DNA of 64,000 nucleotides from JAOAFT01 sp035390885. Lineage in GTDB: Bacteria > Bacteroidota > Ignavibacteria > UBA10030. The stretch spans positions 1-64,000 of the forward strand of contig DAOOUW010000003.1 in NCBI GenBank assembly GCA_035390885.1, read 5' to 3'. The notes under the pieces are model-generated. The model did not search any database and was not told the origin of the DNA. It saw nothing but the letters and a program-made list of their open reading frames with translations. This document shows positions 17,404-26,932 of the stretch, piece after piece; within the stretch, counting starts at the first letter, position 1, and every line of letters begins with the position of its first letter. The position numbers were made by a program, and so were the translations under genes.

Positions 17404-19806
17404 TTATTTAAGAAGAAGCAATTTCTTCACCTGAAGCTGCGAACCAGCTTGCAAATACGCAAAATAGATGCCACTCGGTAGAGATGAGCCATCGAAAACT
17501 ACTCGATGTTCACCTGGCTCTTCCTCTCTATTTACCAGCGCCGATAATTCCTCCCCAAGAATATTATAAATCTTTAATGATACATGAAGGCGGGAACGTA
17601 CCGAATAAACAATCGTTGTCGTTGGATTGAATGGGTTTGGAAAATTTTGTTCCAGGTACACAGAACCAGGAGTAGAAACGCTTGCATTTTCAACCTTATC
17701 AATGAGTCCATATTCAAAACATCCAAGATCAGGCGCACTGCCAGCATACGGTATTCCAACATCTACCCCAGCATCTATGAATTGACTTGTTGACGCAAGA
17801 TGCATAAAAGGAACGTCGGGTAAACTTCCATCCGGATTACGCGGTCCTCGCACGCCAGCAGTATCAACAGAAACAAAATCATTTGCAGTTGCTCCGGTAA
17901 ACGGCGATAGCCAGCTATTCTTCTCCTGAATTGTAGAACTCCAGATTTTACCATAGCTACCAAGCACAATACAATTTTTGATTGTTAATGTTTGGTCAGT
18001 CGTTAAAGGACCAGGAACCCCAAAGTTATAACCACCATTACGATACGCAGTACAATTAAAGAGCGTCATCGAACCACGGTTGTTATTCTCATCAAATCCT
18101 TTTGCAAGATTATCAAATGCAAGACATTTCCGAAGAGTCATGATATGCCGTAAATTATCTGCATTTGAGTTATCGCCTCCTCCCATTTTAAATCCGTTGC
18201 CATTCCCTTTACCTGCAGAACCATCTTTCAAATATCCATTCCGAAAGCTCCAGCAATTTTCAATCGTTGTTACCACACTGTCTGCGGGACGAAGATATCC
18301 ATCCCATCCATCATCAGAGTTCTGCCATGCGCGACATCCATAGAAATAATTTCCCGTCCCGACATCTAACTTTGGCGCAAATCCGTCAGCATCTCCATCG
18401 GTCGCATCTCGATTATAATATGAATCACAATTGATGATTCTATTGTAAGCTCCACCGCTTGCAATCTGAAGACCCGTATTTCGATTTTCATAGAACGAAC
18501 AAAATTCTACAATGTTATAATTCCCGGTAATGCGCATACCATTACCTGAAGAACCATAAATATCTATCCCTTTGATATACCAATAAGAACCTGAGAGCTG
18601 AATACCATAGCCAGATATTTGAGATGAAAAATTCAATAGGGGCCGTTCCGTGTCTTTTGGATAGCCCACAATAATCATTCGAGAATCGGCTGTACCGCTC
18701 TTCGATAATGATACAGTCGAAGTTAGAGCATAATTACCTCCTCGAACGAAAATTGTATCGCCAGGTATTGCAACGCTCACAGCTTTTGAAATTGTAGAAA
18801 ATGGCGAATCGAATGTGCCGGCGTTGGCATCATTTCCATTCGTTGCCACAAAAATACCAAGGATATAATCCGCTGAGACTGCTGTACCAGAAACATTCAG
18901 AGTAAGAGAAGCAGCGCCTCCACCTGAAATCGAAATCGTGCCACTGTAATCTCCTTCTGATGCTGGTGAAAATCGTGCATAGATAGTTGTTGCCGATAGA
19001 ACTCCTCCTGTGTACGGTACATTGATTGAAGAACTAAAGTCATTATTTGAATTTGATGAGACTAAAAATCCTTCAGGTGCAGAGATTGTAATCGTTCCAT
19101 CTTGAGGATGAAGATCTGTTCCGCTTACAGTAAAGTTCTTCTGGCGAAATGCGTTGACGTTGATAGTACCAAAAGATAATGAATTTGGTGAAACGACAAG
19201 AGAACCTGTACCAACCGCGGCAACCGATCCTGCAATTGTAACATTCTGCAATCCAACCGATTTTGTCGAACACACAGCCGTTGCCCATGGATAAATTAGC
19301 AAATAAAATGAATTACCATTTGGAATTAGAACGTTAGGAGAATACGAATACAAAGTACCATCGGTATTCGCTAATGTTATTGCCGATTGCAATAGTGTTC
19401 GAGATGAAAAATTGTTACTTGAATCTGTTGCATAATATATGCTTGCCTTAATATAACTTGATGATCCCGACCAGCCTATTCTGAACGAGACTGTAGAAAT
19501 AGTAAGCGAGTATCCTTCGTTGGGCGCAACTCGAAATGCAAGATATCGAGTTAGATTTTCACCAGTTTCGGCAACCCAATTACCGCCAGCATCTGGCCCA
19601 TTTTTTTGGTAGGCGCCGTACGTTGATGAAGTAGAATAACTCCGGACAACCATATTACTCCTAAAAACTGAATCAGCAACAATAGGACCATCGACGGTTG
19701 GATTATTACTCGATGAAAGCGGCCATGTAGCTGTTACACTTTGCGCCGCTGAATGCGTTGTAAATATGCCACTAAGAAATGCCAATGTAAATATAAATCG
19801 TTTCAT
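17404..19806 (-). CDS. PL9 pectate lyase with T9SS sorting domain
   Basis: An 800-residue secreted enzyme. Signal peptide MKRFIFTLAFLSGIFTTHSAAQ; residues about 25-200 form a beta-rich domain; 200-310 an Ig-like domain (LVVSPNSLSFGTINVNAFRQ); 315-700 a right-handed beta-helix starting GIFVATNGNDANAGTFDSPF. The lyase signature DGFAPKLDVGTGNYFYGCRA with QNSDDGWDGY matches family PL9, including the proposed catalytic Lys. The last 80 residues (YLEQNFPNPFNPTTTIVYSV to KKLLLLK) are a T9SS type A sorting domain, so it is exported through the outer membrane. It would cleave polygalacturonate by beta-elimination. It follows the PL1 gene by 12 bases. Confidence 0.88.
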   Translation of the reverse strand: MKRFIFTLAFLSGIFTTHSAAQSVTATWPLSSSNNPTVDGPIVADSVFRSNMVVRSYSTSSTYGAYQKNGPDAGGNWVAETGENLTRYLAFRVAPNEGYSLTISTVSFRIGWSGSSSYIKASIYYATDSSNNFSSRTLLQSAITLANTDGTLYSYSPNVLIPNGNSFYLLIYPWATAVCSTKSVGLQNVTIAGSVAAVGTGSLVVSPNSLSFGTINVNAFRQKNFTVSGTDLHPQDGTITISAPEGFLVSSNSNNDFSSSINVPYTGGVLSATTIYARFSPASEGDYSGTISISGGGAASLTLNVSGTAVSADYILGIFVATNGNDANAGTFDSPFSTISKAVSVAIPGDTIFVRGGNYALTSTVSLSKSGTADSRMIIVGYPKDTERPLLNFSSQISGYGIQLSGSYWYIKGIDIYGSSGNGMRITGNYNIVEFCSFYENRNTGLQIASGGAYNRIINCDSYYNRDATDGDADGFAPKLDVGTGNYFYGCRAWQNSDDGWDGYLRPADSVVTTIENCWSFRNGYLKDGSAGKGNGNGFKMGGGDNSNADNLRHIMTLRKCLAFDNLAKGFDENNNRGSMTLFNCTAYRNGGYNFGVPGPLTTDQTLTIKNCIVLGSYGKIWSSTIQEKNSWLSPFTGATANDFVSVDTAGVRGPRNPDGSLPDVPFMHLASTSQFIDAGVDVGIPYAGSAPDLGCFEYGLIDKVENASVSTPGSVYLEQNFPNPFNPTTTIVYSVRSRLHVSLKIYNILGEELSALVNREEEPGEHRVVFDGSSLPSGIYFAYLQAGSQLQVKKLLLLK

Positions 19807-19818
19807 GATTGTCTTTCT

Positions 19819-21447
19819 TTATTTTAATAAGATCATCGTTTTGGAAATTTTTCTTTCTTCTATTTGTAGCTCATATACATAGAATCCAGACGGCAAGGTT
19901 TTACCATCAAAAGTAGCTGTATTCTTGCCAGCTGGACGCATTCCTTCTACCAATGTTCTCACCTGCTGTCCAAGAACGTTGTAGACTTTAAGTGCAACAA
20001 ATGCCGAATGCGGTAACTCAAATTCAATTGTTGTTGTAGGATTGAATGGGTTTGGAAAATTTTGTGCAAGATTAACTTTTTCCGGATATCCGCTCTGAGT
20101 TAAATTCCCAACGCTCGTTAATGTGCTTTCTCCAACAAGACCATTGAGATATTCTTCCAGCATGGTATATCCTGCAGAAGAAATTGTATTGCGATCTGTT
20201 GAATCATTTGGATTGAGTCCATGAGCTCGTTCCCATTCATCTGGCATTCCGTCTTTGTCGCTATCTGTTGGCGCAGGGGCGCTTGCCAGTAAAGGCCAGC
20301 CGCCTTCAGGTTGGCTATCCAGTGAATCAATAGAATGTCCCGTTCGATTGAGTACATCGCTGATAATTCTTCGATCTATTGTATCTCGTTTTGGAAAACT
20401 TGCTCCAGCGCTTGCAAGCACATCATCGAACGCTTGTTGCGGTGAGGTAGTAGTGACGGGTTCCATCGGAATAAGCGCTGAACGAGCTTTATAGGCGTTC
20501 TTTCGTTCTGTTGTAAATTTACTCCCCCATTGTACTAAACTCCATTGATCAGCAGGAATATTCCCGTTGTACATATTGTCTGCAAAATAGGCATAGGCTC
20601 TGTAAGCATCCTCTTTGAATGCTATTCCTGAAACGCTCGATTCGGTACCGGGTATATAAACATTACCGATAAAATTATAATGGCTTATCGAAGCTGTGTC
20701 GGCATTGTATCCCGGGGAAGTACCTTTCCAATTATAAACAACATTATTTCTGAAATCGAAATACAATCCTATCGTATCCGTTGGATAATTGGTGTAATTC
20801 CCGGGACGTGGAAGACGATTATTGTTATGTGCATAGAGATTATGATGATAAGTTTTCTGATCGCCATAATCGCCTCTTACCAGCGAACCATAACTATGAC
20901 TCTCAAAAGTCAAGGCTTCACTAATCAGACACCATTGCACTGTAACTTTATCAGATTTTTCCTGGCAAGAAATTCCTTCATCACGCGCATAGGATGCTGT
21001 TACATGATCAACAATGATGTTAGAGCCACTTTCTATATCAACGGCATCACCTGAAGAATTGGCAGCGCCAGCGTCAACTCGAACACGAATGTACCGAATT
21101 ACCACGTTCGAGGCGCTAATTTGGATCCGACCTTTAAGACAAATACCATCGCCGGGTGCTGTTTGACCCGCAATGGTTGTATTCGATTTTGGTTTTAAGA
21201 TAACGCTACCGAGTGAAATTGTACCGGATACTTGAAATACAATTGTACGATTTCCTTGACTCACGGCATCGACGATCGAACCAGCCCCACTGTTATTCAA
21301 ATTGGTTACGATATACACGTTCCCACCGCGTCCGCCCGTTGCAAACCTTCCGCTTCCCTCCGCAGAAGGAAATGCGACTTGTTGAGAGTAAAGATGTACA
21401 AAAAGGAACATTATAAGACAGCTTATCTTAAGGAATAATTTCTCCAT
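19819..21447 (-). CDS. PL1-type pectate lyase with T9SS sorting domain
   Basis: A 542-residue secreted lyase. After the signal peptide come FPSAEGSGRFATGGRGGNVY, ILKPKSNTTIAGQTAPGDGI, VVIRYIRVRVDAG and HHNLYAHNNNRLPRPGNY, the motif set of PL1 (subfamily 2-like) enzymes, with the catalytic Arg in NNRLPRPG. Around residue 397 is a thrombospondin-type calcium loop, DSDKDGMPDEWERAHGLNPN. The C-terminus NLAQNFPNPFNPTTTIEFEL to ISKTMILLK is a T9SS sorting domain. It sits in the run CE8, PL1, PL9, 65 bases after CE8, and would act with PL9 on demethylated homogalacturonan outside the cell. Confidence 0.9.
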   Translation of the reverse strand: MEKLFLKISCLIMFLFVHLYSQQVAFPSAEGSGRFATGGRGGNVYIVTNLNNSGAGSIVDAVSQGNRTIVFQVSGTISLGSVILKPKSNTTIAGQTAPGDGICLKGRIQISASNVVIRYIRVRVDAGAANSSGDAVDIESGSNIIVDHVTASYARDEGISCQEKSDKVTVQWCLISEALTFESHSYGSLVRGDYGDQKTYHHNLYAHNNNRLPRPGNYTNYPTDTIGLYFDFRNNVVYNWKGTSPGYNADTASISHYNFIGNVYIPGTESSVSGIAFKEDAYRAYAYFADNMYNGNIPADQWSLVQWGSKFTTERKNAYKARSALIPMEPVTTTSPQQAFDDVLASAGASFPKRDTIDRRIISDVLNRTGHSIDSLDSQPEGGWPLLASAPAPTDSDKDGMPDEWERAHGLNPNDSTDRNTISSAGYTMLEEYLNGLVGESTLTSVGNLTQSGYPEKVNLAQNFPNPFNPTTTIEFELPHSAFVALKVYNVLGQQVRTLVEGMRPAGKNTATFDGKTLPSGFYVYELQIEERKISKTMILLK

Positions 21448-21512
21448 CGCTTGCTCGCTTTCCTGACTGAACTTAAAATATACAATGAGTTACTATGAAG
21501 CTATTGGCTACA

Positions 21513-22787
21513 TCACCGAATGGTAAAATGCCACAGCGTTCCCGGAATTGTATCGGTTGGCGTAATTTCATCAACTCGCCAATAGTACGTTGTATGAGGC
21601 TCGAGTTTCTCAGTATTAAAAACTGGAACATCTTGCTCGTCAATAAAATTAAGCGCCGGTGGTTTGATGGAATATTTGGGAGCTTTACCTAAATATATCC
21701 GAAACGATTTTGCATTCCTCGATGGAAGCCAGCGAAGTTGTACCTGAGATTGCGAAAGATATACTCCATTACGAGGCGAGGGCATAGAAACAAAGGGAAG
21801 CGCCCGAGGCAATGAATTTTCTGGATCCCATTGACCATCGAAAGTCCATTTTGCTGTTACGTCTTCTGGTTTTGGTGAACCTTCGGCAGCGCTAAGATTA
21901 TCAGCAAACCAATCAAAATCTCCGCCAATTCTATGGCAATTGTAATAATAATGACGTGCGCCCCATTTCCATGGTCCGCTGGTCGTTGTCGGTGGATAGT
22001 AAATTGGAATGTCTGCCATTGTATTTGAAAAAATACAATCGAGCAAATAAATTTGCCCATCACGATGATTTCTGCCGAGAGGAAAGTTTGGCACTCCATC
22101 AAAGTATGAGTACCGTATCACAAACTTCTGCTTCTTGTTCGCACTTCCATCGTGCCAAATTGATGCGCTCAAGTTATGACCGTAAAACCGAGAATCGGTT
22201 ATGTAGCACCATCCGCGTGGACAGACATAATCGACCCATCCTTCAAAATAACAATTCGCATGATAATACATTCCATCTTTTCTATTCCAGAGGCTCACTG
22301 TATCTGCTCCATCCGCAATGACGTTACAATTGAGAAGAATGATTCGTGTACCATTTCCGTAAATTGCAAACTGATGATCGTGGATGCCGTGCAGCGCGCC
22401 ATAATTATTGTAGATGGTTAAATTTGCAAATGTAAGATCGTGGACAGAAGAATCAATATTCACTACAGCGCAGCCAAAATCATCATTTCCATGTTCTTTG
22501 CTCCATTCGCTTCGAAGCTGAGCAAATACTATCCGGGTACTATCTCTATCTTCTCCAACAATGGCAATATTGCTCTTCTTTATCAGAAGCTTTTCGTTAT
22601 ATGTACCATTCTTTACAAGAATAACAATTAGATTCTCATGCTGTTGAGGCGCTGCATCTAACGCTTGTTGAATCGAAGTATACTGACCGCTTCCATCTTT
22701 TGCTACAATGATATCCGCACGTTCATAGCCCATTGCACAATTCATTAGCAATAAGCACATGAAAACCAACTTCCATAATGGTTTCAT
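21513..22787 (-). CDS. Pectin methylesterase (CE8) with C-terminal Fn3-like domain
   Basis: Removes methyl esters from homogalacturonan. The 424-residue protein has an N-terminal signal sequence and the CE8 beta-helix start IIVAKDGSGQYTSIQQALDA, then VKNGTYNEKLLIKKSNIAIV. The catalytic region reads EGWVDYVCPRGWCYITDSRF, keeping the Asp of the canonical GTVDFIFG motif, and PLGRNHRDGQIYLLD replaces the usual LGRPW. Residues about 335-424 resemble an Fn3 domain (VQLRWLPSRNAKSFRIYLGK, TTYYWRVDEI). No T9SS sorting domain is present, so it is probably periplasmic or surface-held by other means. It lies 72 bases after a GH28 gene in the pectin run. Confidence 0.87.
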   Translation of the reverse strand: MKPLWKLVFMCLLLMNCAMGYERADIIVAKDGSGQYTSIQQALDAAPQQHENLIVILVKNGTYNEKLLIKKSNIAIVGEDRDSTRIVFAQLRSEWSKEHGNDDFGCAVVNIDSSVHDLTFANLTIYNNYGALHGIHDHQFAIYGNGTRIILLNCNVIADGADTVSLWNRKDGMYYHANCYFEGWVDYVCPRGWCYITDSRFYGHNLSASIWHDGSANKKQKFVIRYSYFDGVPNFPLGRNHRDGQIYLLDCIFSNTMADIPIYYPPTTTSGPWKWGARHYYYNCHRIGGDFDWFADNLSAAEGSPKPEDVTAKWTFDGQWDPENSLPRALPFVSMPSPRNGVYLSQSQVQLRWLPSRNAKSFRIYLGKAPKYSIKPPALNFIDEQDVPVFNTEKLEPHTTYYWRVDEITPTDTIPGTLWHFTIR

Positions 22788-22859
22788 AACATTCTATAAC
22801 CTTTCTCCACCCTAAACTTTAATACTATCGCACTAAACCATGGCGCTTCATAAATTTTA

Positions 22860-24509
22860 TTATTTGATAATGATCGCTTCGTTCGTTGCTCCATTTGTAA
22901 CTTCGAAAGCCTTCTTTGCGTTTTTTGCATCTTGTTGTGAAATACGAATATCTCTGGTTCCGGTTCCCTCTGCTCGGACATAAAGACTCGTTCCTTCCGG
23001 GAATGAAATCTTTTGAGCGTCAACTCCTTGTACATTTCGCACCGTCAGAACAGGAGATTGTTTAAATCGAAGATCAATATTCGTGAATTGAATATTCTGT
23101 GCATCTTGCAAAATAATTGCACGATCGGCTATGAGTGTAGCATTCGTTAGAGCGATGTGGTTCACTGGACGATCGACAAGTCCCTCCATTCGTACTCCGA
23201 TTGATGCTCCATCGCAACGAATATTATTCATCGTAATGTTACGGAACTCTGGCACTCTGGACTTATCGCTAACATCCACCGTAGTATCGCCGCCGTACGA
23301 CATATCAAACAGTATTGCTTCTTTCGAAATATCTTTCATCCATACTCCATCAATGACAATGTTTTCAACAAGTCCGCCTCGACCTCGCGCCGACTTGAAG
23401 CGTAATCCAACATCAGTCCAGATGCACGTAAGATTTCGAACATTGATGTTCCTTGCATTTCCATACGACTCGCTCCCTATGACAAATCCTCCGTGAGCAT
23501 GGTACACGATGCAGTCTGCGATAATAATATTTTCACAGGCAGGTAAGTCTTTTGTTTTACGATTTGGCACACCAGGCTTTACACAAATTCCATCATCTCC
23601 TGCGTTTACTACGTTATTGTACACAAGTACATTTCTGCACGATGATAAATCGATTCCATCGCCATTCTGCGCCCACCATTCATTATTGAGCGACATATTC
23701 CGAATAATAACATCCGAACATTGTGTAGGGTGGACTGTAAACTTTGGTGAATTAACAAACACCGGTCCATCGATAAGAATTGTTGAACAGTCATAGAACA
23801 CAAGCAAGTCTGGTCTTACGTATTCTTTCGTAGCAACATAATCAGCTGAATCTAATTTTTTCTTTTGAGCTCGAAGATTCTCAAGATACTTAGGAGCATC
23901 GAGTGCAGCTTGCGATGGCATCCATAATGTTCCATCTTTACTTACTGCTCCTCCTGACTCCACAAGTTTTTTCCACTGATTGGGTGGCAGTTTCTCTTTT
24001 TTCACAGGATGCCAGTATTGTCCATTTCCATTGAACACGCCTTTTCCTGTAATTGCAATATTATTCAATTGTTCACCGTAGATTAAGGACATTCGAGAGT
24101 ACGATGAGCTTCCTGCTCTTCGAATAAAAGGCGTATCATCGATGTTCGGTGAGAATACCACAACAGCGCCTTGTTCCAGATGCAGATCGACATTGCTCTT
24201 CATCAATATTGGACCTGTCAGCCACAATCCCGGAGGAATGATGACTCTTCCACCGCCTTTTTTGGCAATGGCTTCGATAGCATTATTGATAGCCGCAGTG
24301 TTCATCGCAATTCCATCGCCGACTGCGCCATAATCTGTAATTGACACTGTTACATTTGGAATTTGTGGTAACGGCGCTTTTGGCATATCAAAATTTAATT
24401 TTTCATAATAACGATCAGGAACTTGCTCATACGGAATAAATCCCTGAGCATTGCAAAATAAAAATGGCGCTACTATTGCAATAAGTAGAGCTTTATTGAG
24501 TCTCTTCAT
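22860..24509 (-). CDS. GH28 polygalacturonase (exo-type likely)
   Basis: A 549-residue secreted hydrolase. Signal peptide MKRLNKALLIAIVAPFLFCNAQG; conserved start VSITDYGAVGDGIAMNTAAI. The GH28 catalytic motifs are WAQNGDGIDLSSCRNVLV, NAGDDGICVKPG (paired catalytic Asp), AHGGFVIGSES and LRFKSARGRGG, the last replacing the common RIKT. The start at 24509 is supported by AAAGGA upstream; a longer frame begins at 24545 without such a site. It hydrolyses galacturonan or rhamnogalacturonan linkages, and the family is normally extracytoplasmic. It lies between CE12 and CE8 in the pectin run. Confidence 0.9.
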   Translation of the reverse strand: MKRLNKALLIAIVAPFLFCNAQGFIPYEQVPDRYYEKLNFDMPKAPLPQIPNVTVSITDYGAVGDGIAMNTAAINNAIEAIAKKGGGRVIIPPGLWLTGPILMKSNVDLHLEQGAVVVFSPNIDDTPFIRRAGSSSYSRMSLIYGEQLNNIAITGKGVFNGNGQYWHPVKKEKLPPNQWKKLVESGGAVSKDGTLWMPSQAALDAPKYLENLRAQKKKLDSADYVATKEYVRPDLLVFYDCSTILIDGPVFVNSPKFTVHPTQCSDVIIRNMSLNNEWWAQNGDGIDLSSCRNVLVYNNVVNAGDDGICVKPGVPNRKTKDLPACENIIIADCIVYHAHGGFVIGSESYGNARNINVRNLTCIWTDVGLRFKSARGRGGLVENIVIDGVWMKDISKEAILFDMSYGGDTTVDVSDKSRVPEFRNITMNNIRCDGASIGVRMEGLVDRPVNHIALTNATLIADRAIILQDAQNIQFTNIDLRFKQSPVLTVRNVQGVDAQKISFPEGTSLYVRAEGTGTRDIRISQQDAKNAKKAFEVTNGATNEAIIIK

Positions 24510-24601
24510 TTTATTTCCTTTCACCAATAATGACAGATTACACACGCACTAACAAATCAAAATCGATAATATGCTCAATGCTTAAAAATGCAATTCGCCG
24601 C

Positions 24602-26128
24602 TTAATATATTTTTGGCGCTTCGCTTAACAACCATCGAAACATGGCAACCCCAGCATCCCAGTTTTCATATCCCTCCGGCAATCGCCGATTGTCGAAATA
24701 TTCATTATAGAGCCATGGATCGCCAACGGCAACAACACATCCTTTTCCATATCGAGCGGTTGCCATCACTATAATACCATTTGCGGTCAATAATGGTTTT
24801 GCCGGCGGTTGTGTTTTCAACGATGAAACTTCTTTGATAAAAATATGATCGACACCCTTGAACGCAGGATGTTTCGGAAATTTTGTTATCCTTCCCATAT
24901 CATAATTATCGTTCTTCACCATAAAGTTATTATCTTCGTTGAAATGAATTCCGAACTCAGTTGCAAGTTTATTAAGATGCTCGAATTCACAATTCCCATT
25001 ATCATTCGCTAACAAAACAAGCCTACCGCCTTGTTCCACCCATCGTTTAATAACTGCAATATCAGCGTCAGAAATTATATGTGGTTCTTTCGTCTCCTTC
25101 GGCGTATCTGGATCAACAATGATGTAAACACTAAAATGCCTTAGCACAGAATCAGTTGGAGGAGATTGTAGCGTGTCGAGATCTGCGCCCAGCCAATCGA
25201 TAACACGACCCAACTGGGAGAATCCACTATTCGTGGTGTCTTCCCAGATATAGTGATATCGCTCAAGTGAATCTTTTCCTTTTACTGGTCTCCATTCATT
25301 ATTGAAGTAATAGTCTAAGCCAACTACTTTTCCAGCGCCAACAAACGGTGAAGCTGGAAGCTCGACGAGCTCCTTTGCTAATGGCAATTTAAGTTCTTTG
25401 ATCCCATCTACTACAATTTGCGCCATTTGGAAAGCGCCAGTTCTTGTAAAATGCGTATGATCTTTCTTTTTATTCCAATTCCTGAATTGACCATCCTGAA
25501 CGCCTGCAAGATATAACGGCCGAGATTTTACTTCGCCTAATCCTCCAACGAGTTCCTTTGATTTTTCAAATACATCGATCAGAGGCGCGTTTTCTTCAGT
25601 GGCAACTTCTTTCATTGCAGCAGGATAATCATAATGCGTTGCTATAAATTCTCCTTTTTCATTAAAATCATGTCGTATAACCGGCGTCAGCAAAATAGGA
25701 ATGGCTTGTTTTTCACGAGACTCTCGAATAAACTTTCTCAGGTTTTCTTTGTAATCTGGTCTCGCTGGCGCATACCGATTTGGGTCTTCCTTCTTTGCAT
25801 CGTTATGCCCAAATTGAATAAAGACATAATCGCCAGGCTGCAACTGGTCGTAGATTACCTGCCATCTGCCTTCATCAATAAAACTTTTTGTACTCCTGCC
25901 ATTGCGTGCATGGTTGTACACGGTAACGTTCTTAGAAAAAAACATCGGGAATATCTGTCCCCATCCATGCTCTGGATTATCAACTAATGGTTTGTCAGCC
26001 ATCGTTGAATCGCCGATAAGGAATATACGGATATGATTTTTTTGTGGAGCTTGAGCGACAAACGCACAAAGGAGTGAAATAAGCAGCACGCTGAGGATAA
26101 TTGATTTTATATTCGGTATTCTATTCAT
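24602..26128 (-). CDS. CE12 rhamnogalacturonan acetylesterase fused to a ThuA/DUF4350-like domain
   Basis: A 508-residue exported protein. The SGNH-hydrolase domain (about 30-255) has GDSTMA with the nucleophilic Ser at 41, NGRST, QFGHND at 105-110 and DHTHFTRTG with the catalytic Asp-His, all typical of CE12. It would remove acetyl groups from rhamnogalacturonan. Residues about 270-508 are an added domain (VIKRWVEQGGRLVLLANDNG, ARYGKGCVVAVGDPWLYNEY) resembling the DUF4350 or glutamine-amidotransferase-like fold seen beside GH105 enzymes. The start at 26128 follows GGAGG by 5 bases; the earlier ATG at 26140 would place that site inside the gene. Confidence 0.85.
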   Translation of the reverse strand: MNRIPNIKSIILSVLLISLLCAFVAQAPQKNHIRIFLIGDSTMADKPLVDNPEHGWGQIFPMFFSKNVTVYNHARNGRSTKSFIDEGRWQVIYDQLQPGDYVFIQFGHNDAKKEDPNRYAPARPDYKENLRKFIRESREKQAIPILLTPVIRHDFNEKGEFIATHYDYPAAMKEVATEENAPLIDVFEKSKELVGGLGEVKSRPLYLAGVQDGQFRNWNKKKDHTHFTRTGAFQMAQIVVDGIKELKLPLAKELVELPASPFVGAGKVVGLDYYFNNEWRPVKGKDSLERYHYIWEDTTNSGFSQLGRVIDWLGADLDTLQSPPTDSVLRHFSVYIIVDPDTPKETKEPHIISDADIAVIKRWVEQGGRLVLLANDNGNCEFEHLNKLATEFGIHFNEDNNFMVKNDNYDMGRITKFPKHPAFKGVDHIFIKEVSSLKTQPPAKPLLTANGIIVMATARYGKGCVVAVGDPWLYNEYFDNRRLPEGYENWDAGVAMFRWLLSEAPKIY

Positions 26129-26161
26129 AATTTCCTCCAATCTACATTAGTTCTAATTACA

Positions 26162-26189
26162 CAAAACGCACCTCAAAGGGTGCGTTTTG
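26162..26189 (-). terminator. Hairpin terminator between barrel protein and CE12 genes
   Basis: Perfect 11-base inverted repeat CAAAACGCACC (26162-26172) and GGTGCGTTTTG (26179-26189), 6-base loop, 26 bases after the barrel gene stop. On the minus strand the second arm ends in a short T-rich stretch. It may only partly stop transcription, as the CE12 start is just 34 bases further on. Confidence 0.65.
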
Positions 26190-26215
26190 AATGGAAATAT
26201 AAATTGAATTTGAGG

Positions 26216-26872
26216 TTAGAAGGTTCCACGGAAACCTACTGTCAATGGAATATAGTAAAGCGTTCCGCCATCTGTGTTGGCGACATCAACGCCAACCTGA
26301 ATAAACATTGCAGAGTTTTCACCGCCAATAATATCAACGCCAACCGCTGCCGTTCCGCAGGCCACATTGCTATTTTTAAATGATGCAACATAGTTTGAGT
26401 TGGCATCTATAAGCACATAAATTTTATCGCTTGCGAGATTCATAATACCAGCGCTGGCGGTAACATAAGGATATACTTTTTCGATTGGTTCATACGGGAA
26501 ACGATACCGAGCGCCAACATATGCAGCTACAGTGTTAAATTCAGCATCCTGAACATACGTGCCTGAAGGTAAATGCAATTGCTTTAATACCATACTTTTA
26601 TTGATAGAAAATGAGCTATAGCTGACCTTCAAATGTCCTGTCAATTCAGGAAGAAATGCATACTCGAATCCTGCTGTAAGATTGAATCCATTGTTCCAAC
26701 AATCATTGAATTTATAAAGCGTTGTCGTGTTAAAATATTTCGACATTGCATTATCGCTGAATGGTACCGATAACCCGCCTCCAAGCGTCAACGATACATT
26801 TTTAAACGTTGACTGAGAAAACGCGAAGGCAGGAAGAATTATTAACGATAGAAGAATAACTAATTTTCTCAT
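26216..26872 (-). CDS. Small outer-membrane beta-barrel protein
   Basis: A 218-residue protein with signal peptide (MRKLVILLSLIILPAFAFSQ) and alternating hydrophobic strands such as VSLTLGGGLSVPFSD, FNLTAGFEYAFLPELTGHLK, YVGARYRFPYEP and VYPYVTASAGIMNL, ending in GFRGTF with a terminal Phe typical of outer-membrane barrels. It looks like an eight-strand OmpA/OmpW-size barrel. No enzymatic motif. It lies between the larger barrel gene and CE12, with a hairpin terminator after it. Its role in pectin use is not shown by the sequence. Confidence 0.75.
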   Translation of the reverse strand: MRKLVILLSLIILPAFAFSQSTFKNVSLTLGGGLSVPFSDNAMSKYFNTTTLYKFNDCWNNGFNLTAGFEYAFLPELTGHLKVSYSSFSINKSMVLKQLHLPSGTYVQDAEFNTVAAYVGARYRFPYEPIEKVYPYVTASAGIMNLASDKIYVLIDANSNYVASFKNSNVACGTAAVGVDIIGGENSAMFIQVGVDVANTDGGTLYYIPLTVGFRGTF

Positions 26873-26932
26873 AGAATAACTTCCTTCTTAATTAATGAAG
26901 ATCATTTCCCAAACAATTGATATTTATTGTAA

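Noticed and set aside
26162..26189. Interpreting the 11-base inverted repeat as an operator
   Set aside because: Its position after a stop codon and T-rich arm fit a terminator better, though partial read-through into CE12 is possible.
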